DNA of 64,000 bases from assembly GCF_001563475.1 (NCBI RefSeq), contig NZ_LPUT01000023.1:248001-312000 (forward strand), written 5' to 3'. The position numbers and the translations under genes were made by a program. The first letter of the stretch is position 1, and each line of letters starts with the position of its first letter. Source of the stretch: Sporosarcina sp. HYO08 (GTDB lineage: Bacteria; Bacillota; Bacilli; Bacillales_A; Planococcaceae). Below are positions 58,377 through 64,000 of the stretch, in pieces. Below the pieces are notes generated by a model that worked only from the letters and a program-made list of their open reading frames with translations, had not been told where the DNA came from and searched no databases.

Positions 58377-58868
58377 ATGAAGATCAATTCTTTTAGTGGG
58401 ACTGTGACTGCGATAAATGATTTTGGGATAACACCTACAGATGAAAATGGCGGTTGTTATCAGTTGTTTACAGTCGATAATGGTTCAGGATCTATTGTCA
58501 ATTTTGTTGTCGAACCAACTACTTATTTTGTTGATCACACAATGGTCAGGATTGGAGATCGGGTAACAGGTTTTTATGATGCAGATGTGCCTGTTCCATT
58601 CATCTATCCGCCGCAGTACCGGACAATTGTGATGGCTAAATATTCTCCGAATCGGAACGTAAAAGTAGACTTTTTTAATCGAAATTTACTAAGCAGCGAC
58701 GGACAATTAAAATTAAATCTTTCCCCACAAACGAAAATTCTTTTAACGAACGGGCAAGCGTTCCGCCGCTACCCCGCCAATCGTACATTGGTCGTTGTTT
58801 ACGACTTCACAACAAAAAGCATTCCAGCGCAAACGAGCCCTACTTCTATTATTGTTCTGTGCCACTAA
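58377..58868 (+). CDS. conserved-looking uncharacterised protein
   Basis: This 163-residue protein has no signal peptide and no membrane segment, and is mostly predicted beta strands. It begins MKINSFSGTVTAINDFGITP, with a central VEPTTYFVDHTMVRIGDRVTGFYD and PFIYPPQYRTIVMAKYS; the GTV-x-I-x-DF opening and RIGDRVTGFYD suggest an OB-like barrel. I do not recognise a named family. Start ATG 58377 is eight bases after GGAGGT. A terminator follows. Confidence 0.7.
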   Translation: MKINSFSGTVTAINDFGITPTDENGGCYQLFTVDNGSGSIVNFVVEPTTYFVDHTMVRIGDRVTGFYDADVPVPFIYPPQYRTIVMAKYSPNRNVKVDFFNRNLLSSDGQLKLNLSPQTKILLTNGQAFRRYPANRTLVVVYDFTTKSIPAQTSPTSIIVLCH

Positions 58869-58897
58869 ATTGATTGAATAACCATTATGTAGTAGAA

Positions 58898-58932
58898 AAT
58901 CTCGCCCGTCATCTTGTTGATGGGTGAGATTT
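58898..58932 (+). terminator. terminator
   Basis: AAATCTC-CCC-TCA pairs with TGA-GGG-GAGATTT and is followed by CTTTG. Confidence 0.8.
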
Positions 58933-59056
58933 CTTTGTTTTTGTTTCTTATCGGCGATCTACACACTCAAATAAAATTCTCCCAAATATTTATTTTCCAA
59001 TCATGTATCCTTTTTGACCACTCCCTTCTATCTAAAAGGTAAAGGGGGAATAGTAA

Positions 59057-59854
59057 ATGACACATTATTTAAAACAACACGCACGCTTCACTACAATCGC
59101 CGAAATGGATACAGCCGCTGAACAGCATATCTTATGCCACTGGGATCAAATGACAAAATCAGATCGCCGGGTGCTGGACGTGATCCGCCGCTATTCGGTG
59201 AAATACGGTGCAGCACATTTGAAACACGAAACAATCGAAGAAGCGATTGGGGTATCAAACGTAACAGTCCGCCGTGCCATCCGGAAACTTGTCAGCCTAC
59301 AAATTATCGAAAAAGTTCACTATATTCGTCCAGTTATGAGCGGGCTCGGCGCCAATATTTACATCATTTTACCTTTCGATGACCACGGGAAAATGAACGA
59401 CCGGGATGAGGCCGATAAACCCCATGACAACAAGGAAAACGAACCCATTTCCGAAAACGAAGCCTTTCTTTCTAAATCTAAAAAATCTAAAGATCTAAAT
59501 AATACGTCTCCTAAGGAATCGTCAAAGTACTCCACAAGTCTTTTTAGTCGAATGAAAGATCTTCTTAACACAACAATCGGAAACACTAAACTAGCTCGCG
59601 AGTTTTTTGGTATTCATAAAGCGATCTCAAGTAAAATGTTAAAGTTTGATATTTACAAAGATGACAAAAATGTCTTCGAAGATCTTGCCTATCGTGCGCT
59701 CATGATTACCGTAATGGCAACAAAAAGGAAATCGATCCGCAACTTGCCGGGGTATTTTCATGGCGTGCTAAAGCAATTGGTGGACGAGATGTATTTTGGA
59801 GATATTTTCATGTGCTTTGACGTGCCTGTAGAGGGATTTTATTGCCCGGAATGA
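59057..59854 (+). CDS. helix-turn-helix protein, replication-initiator-like
   Basis: This 265-residue protein has an N-terminal winged helix (KSDRRVLDVIRRYSVKYGAA; HETIEEAIGVSNVTVRRAIRK) followed by RPVMSGLGANIYIILPF. A charged low-complexity linker (about 115-160) separates it from a C-terminal helical domain with KRKSIRNLPGYFHGVLKQLV, a DnaD/primosome-like ending. Such proteins are found in Bacillaceae and may derive from plasmid or phage replication initiators; the role is not established. AGGTAAAGGGGGAATAGTAA precedes ATG 59057. No phage genes flank it. Confidence 0.65.
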   Translation: MTHYLKQHARFTTIAEMDTAAEQHILCHWDQMTKSDRRVLDVIRRYSVKYGAAHLKHETIEEAIGVSNVTVRRAIRKLVSLQIIEKVHYIRPVMSGLGANIYIILPFDDHGKMNDRDEADKPHDNKENEPISENEAFLSKSKKSKDLNNTSPKESSKYSTSLFSRMKDLLNTTIGNTKLAREFFGIHKAISSKMLKFDIYKDDKNVFEDLAYRALMITVMATKRKSIRNLPGYFHGVLKQLVDEMYFGDIFMCFDVPVEGFYCPE

Positions 59855-59983
59855 CGGGGTTTTTAGAGGTCTTTTGAAGAAACTATCGGATTTCCCGATT
59901 GGATAGCAGAATGACTACACTTAGCTAGAAAATAAAATTAAGGTCTTGTAGAATATAATTAACAGAAACGAAGAGAATCCACA

Positions 59984-60101
59984 ATAACCAAAAAAGATCA
60001 AAAAGAACAGGCACTCAGGAGTTCATCAGTACCCGCATTTGACGAGTGGATGAAGCAACATACAAAGATCCAAATACCGGAAATAGAAAAGAGGGAATTC
60101 A
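59984..60101 (+). pseudogene. lost 5' coding segment of the Fic gene (frameshifted)
   Basis: In the frame one base off from fic, codons read KKDQKEQALRSSSVPAFDEW and MKQHTKIQIPEIEKREFIEK up to a run of seven A at 60105-60111. There the fic frame takes over with MSKEYLDDIL. A one-base change in the A run would fuse them. The likely old start codon position reads ATA at 59984. I infer that the original protein was about 40 residues longer at its N-terminus. Confidence 0.4.
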
Positions 60102-60830
60102 TTGAAAAAAATGTCCAAAGAATACTTAGACGATATTCTTGTCCGTTTGGCTCATCATTCATCTGCGTTAGAAGGGAATACGATTACATTACCTGAAACA
60201 ATCTCAATTATTCTGCACAATCAAGTGTCAAGCAATCGCAGTGTTGATTTGAGAGAAATTTACGAAATTAAAAACCATGAGCAAGCCTTTCGATATCTCG
60301 TACAAGAAATTGAACAAGATGCGCCGCTTCACTTGCAAACAATCAAGGAAATTCACGCTTTATTAATGGATCGTTTGCAATATGACAGAGGGCAATTTAA
60401 GTCTGTAGACAATGCGATACTAGGGGCTGACTTTATGCCAGCCAGCGCGCGGGAAACACCACTTCTTATGCAACAATGGGTAGAAAATTTGAATTATCGT
60501 TTACAAGCGGCTACTACTGCGCAAGAAAAAATAGTCATTATTGCAGAAGCTCATATTGTATTTGAGCGTATTCACCCTTTTGCAGATGGCAACGGGCGCA
60601 CTGGACGTATGCTTCTCAATTATTCTTTATTACAACACGATTTTGCTCCACTCATTATTCATAGCAAAGAGAAAGCAACTTACTTACGTTATCTTGCTGA
60701 ACAAGATATAACGGGCTTTAGCGAATTTATCGAATTAGTACTAACGGAAGAACAACAACGTTTACAACGCTTTGCGAATAAAGAAAAACAACAAATATCT
60801 CCCGACTCACCTGGCGAGAATTCTAAATGA
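60102..60830 (+). CDS. Fic-domain protein (AMP transferase), N-terminally truncated
   Basis: This 242-residue Fic protein has the active-site motif IHPFADGNGRTGRML (His at 158), which transfers AMP to target hydroxyl groups. It also has an autoinhibitory helix motif SSALEGN near the start (Ser20, Glu24, Gly25), the class II arrangement. Current translation probably begins at TTG 60102, six bases after AGAGGGA. The upstream sequence suggests that 40 more residues were lost. No separate antitoxin gene is seen, consistent with built-in inhibition. Confidence 0.85.
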   Translation: MKKMSKEYLDDILVRLAHHSSALEGNTITLPETISIILHNQVSSNRSVDLREIYEIKNHEQAFRYLVQEIEQDAPLHLQTIKEIHALLMDRLQYDRGQFKSVDNAILGADFMPASARETPLLMQQWVENLNYRLQAATTAQEKIVIIAEAHIVFERIHPFADGNGRTGRMLLNYSLLQHDFAPLIIHSKEKATYLRYLAEQDITGFSEFIELVLTEEQQRLQRFANKEKQQISPDSPGENSK

Positions 60831-60876
60831 AACGTTTGTTTCAGGAAAATAGTTGAATGTGGTCAAATGAATGGCA

Positions 60877-60964
60877 AAAATTCCGGACACCGCTGCTTTG
60901 TCGCAGGATCCGGAATTTCACAAAGCTTTGAGTTGTTAGTCCAGCGGCATTTTAGAATGCCGCT
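60877..60964. terminator. two hairpins between convergent genes
   Basis: AAATTCCGGA/TCCGGAATTT (60877-60919) and AGCGGCATT/AATGCCGCT (60943-60964) lie between fic and the convergent gene. T runs are weak, but position and stem quality suggest termination. Confidence 0.5.
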
Positions 60965-60976
60965 GAACAAGCTCTT

Positions 60977-61513
60977 TTACAGAGAATCTATTTCCTCCCC
61001 ATTATTTTTATCAATCAATTTAACTCCTTTCCTATCTGAAAATGAACCGCCTTCAAAATACCACAGATACAGCCCCTTCAATCGCAATTGTTCCACCTTA
61101 TTTTGCGGCAGCATTTCCAAATTGAGCATCTTCGCGTCATGTTCACCTACTTGAATAAGCCGCTCGTCACCATGCCGGATCAATCCATAAATCAAATGAT
61201 CCCCATGTCCTGAGTAACTGTCCAATCCTTCATTGTTACGATCCAGCGAACTCCATGTCAACATGCCTGCTTTCCATCCAAAGATTCTTTTATGCACATA
61301 AGCAGCACCTAAATACGTCTCATTTTTTATAAAAAAGAACAGTGCTCGATCATCGTGTTTATAACCGGGGATGAGTACTAGGTCTTGATCATTCGCTAGT
61401 AATGCTTCATTCGGTTCCTGAAAGGATTCTGACCTTTCTGCCAAAGCCCAGATGAAGAATCCGATAATAAAAATGAGAATTAATGGGAGAATCCCTAGTA
61501 ATTTTTTATTCAT
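60977..61513 (-). CDS. uncharacterised membrane-anchored protein
   Basis: This 178-residue protein has one N-terminal hydrophobic segment (LLGILPLILIFIIGFFIWAL, about 5-24) and an extracytoplasmic part rich in beta strands (YKHDDRALFFFIKNETYLGA; WKAGMLTWSSLD). There is no lipobox. I do not recognise the family. GGGAAGGTGTTTTAA precedes ATG 61513. It is convergent with fic and divergent from queC. Confidence 0.7.
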   Translation of the reverse strand: MNKKLLGILPLILIFIIGFFIWALAERSESFQEPNEALLANDQDLVLIPGYKHDDRALFFFIKNETYLGAAYVHKRIFGWKAGMLTWSSLDRNNEGLDSYSGHGDHLIYGLIRHGDERLIQVGEHDAKMLNLEMLPQNKVEQLRLKGLYLWYFEGGSFSDRKGVKLIDKNNGEEIDSL

Positions 61514-61634
61514 TTAAAACACCTTCCCTTCTATCAACTTCAACATAAATCCCCTATTCCTTAACTCTAGTATAACGTATAAAGGTTATTACTCTCCCCG
61601 TCCACCTATGGTATGATAAACAAGGTTCAAAACA

Positions 61635-61672
61635 AGAGGTTCGCAAACTCCCTCTATAAAAAACTAAGGAGA
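61635..61672 (+). ncRNA. preQ1-I riboswitch
   Basis: AGAGGTTCGCAAACTCCCTC followed by TATAAAAAACTAAGGAG is the compact preQ1-I aptamer: a short P1 stem, a C-rich loop and an A-rich tail forming a pseudoknot. The tail runs into the queC ribosome binding site (AAGGAG), so preQ1 binding would block translation. Confidence 0.93.
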
Positions 61673-61680
61673 TTGGTAAT

Positions 61681-62346
61681 ATGAAAAATGAAAAAGCGTT
61701 AGTCGTCTTTAGCGGCGGCCAAGACAGTACGACATGCCTGTTTTGGGCATTGAAAAATTTCCGGGAAGTCGCAACAGTGACGTTCGACTATGGACAGCGT
61801 CACTCGGATGAGATTGAACATGCCCGAAAAATTGCGGAGGAACTTGGTGTATCGTTCAAAGTGTTAGATATGAATTTGATCAACCAGTTATCCGCCAATG
61901 CACTCACGCGAAATGACATTGAAGTGGCAGAGGTAGACGGCGAATTGCCGTCGACGTTTGTACCTGGAAGAAACCATTTGTTCTTCTCTTTCGCGGCGGT
62001 TTACGCCGATGCGATTGGCGCACGGCATTTAATCACCGGTGTGAGTGAAACGGATTTTAGCGGCTATCCGGATTGTCGCGATAACTTTATTAAATCATTA
62101 AATGTGACATTGAATTTAGCAATGGATGGAAATTTTGTCATCCACACACCGTTAATGTGGCTCGATAAATCTGAAGTTTGGGCACTTGCCGATGAGCTCG
62201 GTGCACTCGATTTTGTGCAAGAAAAAACACTTACTTGCTACAATGGGGTGCCGAGTACGGGATGCGGGGAATGTCCGGCATGTGTACTGCGCAATGAAGG
62301 TCTTGCAGCATACCTAGCAAGAAAGACTGCGGGTGTTTCCAAATGA
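61681..62346 (+). CDS. queC: 7-cyano-7-deazaguanine synthase QueC
   Basis: This 221-residue ATP-dependent enzyme converts 7-carboxy-7-deazaguanine to preQ0 with ammonia. The PP-loop is [17 protein letters not shown] at the N-terminus, and four cysteines in [19 protein letters not shown] bind zinc. Other motifs are [16 protein letters not shown] and [14 protein letters not shown]. It is the first gene of queCDE behind a preQ1 riboswitch; its stop overlaps queD by four bases. Confidence 0.95.
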   Translation: MKNEKALVVFSGGQDSTTCLFWALKNFREVATVTFDYGQRHSDEIEHARKIAEELGVSFKVLDMNLINQLSANALTRNDIEVAEVDGELPSTFVPGRNHLFFSFAAVYADAIGARHLITGVSETDFSGYPDCRDNFIKSLNVTLNLAMDGNFVIHTPLMWLDKSEVWALADELGALDFVQEKTLTCYNGVPSTGCGECPACVLRNEGLAAYLARKTAGVSK

Positions 62347-62768
62347 TGCAGCAATTTTATCCGCAAGTACAGCACAACTACCGATTCGAATTAAATAAAG
62401 ATATGCATTTTTCAGCTGCGCATTTCATACCAAATGAAAATGCGGGGAAATGCCAAGTGATGCATGGCCATACGTATTTTATCAATGTAACGATTGGTGG
62501 AAATGAATTAGATGAACTTGGTTTTTTAATTGATTTCAAGCAACTGAAAGATTTGATTCATAAAAAATATGACCATTCTGTATTGAATGATCATCCTGAA
62601 TTCCAACAGCTTTACCCGACCACTGAGCGATTAGCTGAACAAATTTGGACATCGATACAGTCAGTTTTGCGAACAAAAGACAATCGGCCTGACTGCCTCC
62701 AAGTGATTGTGCGGGAAACACCGACGAGCTATGTCGTCTACCGTCCAAGACAGGAGGAATTGGCATGA
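62343..62768 (+). CDS. queD: 6-carboxy-5,6,7,8-tetrahydropterin synthase QueD
   Basis: This 141-residue enzyme converts dihydroneopterin triphosphate to 6-carboxytetrahydropterin. Zinc ligands lie in [25 protein letters not shown], which also holds the catalytic Cys (quoted in part: [11 protein letters not shown]); [20 protein letters not shown] supplies the catalytic His/Asp pair. It overlaps queC and queE by four bases each, so the three are translationally coupled. Confidence 0.94.
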   Translation: MMQQFYPQVQHNYRFELNKDMHFSAAHFIPNENAGKCQVMHGHTYFINVTIGGNELDELGFLIDFKQLKDLIHKKYDHSVLNDHPEFQQLYPTTERLAEQIWTSIQSVLRTKDNRPDCLQVIVRETPTSYVVYRPRQEELA

Positions 62769-63472
62769 AAATTCCTGTTATGGAAGTGTTCGGTCCGACG
62801 ATCCAGGGCGAAGGAATGGTAATTGGACAAAAAACGATGTTTGTCCGAACAGCGGGCTGCGATTATTCTTGTGCGTGGTGTGATTCAAGTTTTACGTGGG
62901 ATGGAACAGGGAAAAGTGTTTCGAAACGACCGCAAGAAATTATCGATGAACTGAAAACGATCGGCGGACAATCTTTTTCGCATGTGACGATTTCGGGCGG
63001 AAATCCCGCCTTGCATAAAGGTATCGGGGAACTCGTCGATTTGTGCCATGCAGAAGGTTGGAAAGTTGCGGTCGAAACGCAAGCGACGTTTTGGCAAGAT
63101 TGGCTGTTGAAAATCGATGACATCACCCTTTCGCCGAAACCGCCGAGTTCAAAGATGATAACGGATTTCGACAAACTAGATCTTTTCATGGAGAAGCTTT
63201 CGGACACAAATGCAAGTCTGAAAATCGTCATTTTTGACGAAGAGGATTTCAAATTTGCAGAAGAAGTCCATCTCCGATACCCTTCTGTTCCTTTCTATTT
63301 ACAGGTCGGTAACGATGATACGACAACAACAGACGATGCCGTTCTGATCCCTCACCTTTTGAAACGGTTTGAATGGCTCATTGATTTAGCTGTTGCTTCT
63401 CCGATTATGAACGATGTAAAAGTGCTGCCGCAGTTGCATGCGCTTGTATGGGGAAACAGACGGGGCGTTTAA
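62765..63472 (+). CDS. queE: 7-carboxy-7-deazaguanine synthase QueE
   Basis: This 235-residue radical SAM enzyme contracts the pterin ring to 7-carboxy-7-deazaguanine. The [4Fe-4S] motif is CDYSCAWCDSSFTW (Cx3CxxC), preceded by VFGPTIQGEGMVIGQKTMF and followed by HVTISGGNPALH. It ends the queCDE operon. QueF, the last step to preQ1, is not in this window and must be elsewhere. Confidence 0.94.
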   Translation: MKIPVMEVFGPTIQGEGMVIGQKTMFVRTAGCDYSCAWCDSSFTWDGTGKSVSKRPQEIIDELKTIGGQSFSHVTISGGNPALHKGIGELVDLCHAEGWKVAVETQATFWQDWLLKIDDITLSPKPPSSKMITDFDKLDLFMEKLSDTNASLKIVIFDEEDFKFAEEVHLRYPSVPFYLQVGNDDTTTTDDAVLIPHLLKRFEWLIDLAVASPIMNDVKVLPQLHALVWGNRRGV

Positions 63473-63483
63473 CGATCAAATTG

Positions 63484-63536
63484 AAAAAGGTGCTGTACTT
63501 CATGTCGATTTCGACATAAGGTACAGCACCTTTTTA
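63484..63536 (+). terminator. queCDE terminator
   Basis: AAAAAGGTGCTGTAC pairs perfectly with GTACAGCACCTTTTT. An inner TGTCG/CGACA stem extends it. Confidence 0.9.
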
Positions 63537-63555
63537 TAATTACGCTCACAAACAA

Positions 63556-64000
63556 TTAACTTTCATAAGCCGACGACGGGGTAAACTTAATATCCGCATC
63601 TTCCGGATAAAGTGCTATAAAGGCATCTTCCATATGAAAGACAGCTATTTCAGCCCCTTCTAAAAGATTGTGACGATGCAGCACATTCACCATCGTTTTG
63701 AATGCTAGTTCAACGTCTAGTGCTTGAAAAAAGTTGATGGCAGCACCCTTCCCAATTTCTGCGCCATCAATACCGCCATTGCCGGTATCATGCAAAGCTT
63801 GGTCCAATAAATCTCCCACATGGACACATTGATCGGATGCTTCATCGAACGCGCCGTCATCTTCCTCATCATCGTAACGGTATTGAACAGCTATGATCGT
63901 AAGCGACTCCTCATCCACATGGTTATATCCCTCATATTCCTTTTCTTTTGCCAGTCTTTTCATCACTTTTTCTGAACGCTCAAATAACCCAAGTAGGATT
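63556..64000 (-). CDS. uncharacterised acidic protein, partial at the right edge
   Basis: This is the C-terminal ~148 residues of a protein whose start is outside the window: the frame stays open to the edge (LLGLFERSEKVMKRLAKEKE). An internal GTG at 63966 and ATG at 63963 have no ribosome binding site. The visible part is acidic (AVQYRYDDEEDDGAFDEASD) and then has an alpha/beta pattern (NVLHRHNLLEGAEIAVFHME). I do not recognise the family. Confidence 0.6.
   Translation of the reverse strand, partial: ILLGLFERSEKVMKRLAKEKEYEGYNHVDEESLTIIAVQYRYDDEEDDGAFDEASDQCVHVGDLLDQALHDTGNGGIDGAEIGKGAAINFFQALDVELAFKTMVNVLHRHNLLEGAEIAVFHMEDAFIALYPEDADIKFTPSSAYES

Noticed and set aside
59057..60830. Prophage or plasmid island around the replication-initiator-like and Fic genes
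   Set aside because: No integrase, attachment repeats, phage genes or obvious composition change was seen.

Overview
The window looks like a chromosomal segment of a low-GC, Gram-positive, probably spore-forming member of the Bacillales. Planococcaceae (Sporosarcina-like) is my best guess from gene content. The reasons are Bacillus-type genes (ylmD-, yqhG/yqhH-, yitT- and yvbH-like genes, an RNase J), strong AGGAGG ribosome binding sites with frequent GTG/TTG starts, SAM-I and preQ1-I riboswitches, Gram-positive BirA operators and CcpA-type cre sites. No rRNA, tRNA, CRISPR array, prophage or intact insertion sequence was seen, and the species cannot be fixed from the sequence alone.

Layout. 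1-4.2 kb: small ORFs, a YlmD/PgeF-type enzyme, a decayed DUF421 gene, a nitronate-monooxygenase-like flavoprotein, a gamma-carbonic-anhydrase-like protein and the regulator PaaX. 4.2-16.4 kb: a phenylacetate degradation locus on the minus strand. It is read paaK, ferredoxin reductase, ferredoxin, paaA-paaB-paaC-paaD, ethD, paaF, paaG, aldehyde dehydrogenase, paaH, thiolase, then a further enoyl-CoA hydratase and paaX. It has no paaE; a ferredoxin and a TrxR-like ferredoxin reductase sit in its place. 16.6-25.7 kb: an ActP-type acetate symporter with its DUF485 partner, a Ca2+/H+ antiporter, a YeiH-type exporter, a Tyr-rich cupin, a GGDEF protein and a sulfatase. 25.9-31.9 kb: an abgT-abgA-abgB aminobenzoyl-glutamate-type uptake and cleavage operon with a divergent regulator.

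31.9-41 kb: SelO, two tandem-duplicated small membrane proteins, BirA-controlled bioY, an LCP-family enzyme, RNase J, and a DUF2515 gene pair bracketed by two 103-base palindromic repeats, then a dicarboxylate/amino-acid symporter. 41-48.5 kb: a PAS-PAS-GGDEF-EAL-PilZ protein, a MOSC protein, a YvsG-like membrane protein, YqhG, YqhH and a YvbH-like protein. 48.6-55.5 kb: a SAM-riboswitch-controlled metQ-metN-metI transporter operon that appears to continue into four CoA-transferase genes (two A/B pairs), followed by msrA under a second SAM-I riboswitch. 55.5-64 kb: a frameshifted small gene, kynA with a cre site, a YitT protein, two uncharacterised genes, a Fic protein with a damaged 5' end, and queC-queD-queE behind a preQ1 riboswitch.

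How it fits together: the paa genes take phenylacetate to acetyl-CoA and succinyl-CoA, and the adjacent acetate symporter may share carbon-source regulation. The least expected arrangements are the CoA-transferase quartet inside what looks like a methionine regulon operon, the highly folded ~295-base intergenic element inside the paa operon, the Fer/Fnr pair in place of PaaE, and the duplicated small membrane protein units with a conserved hairpin leader.
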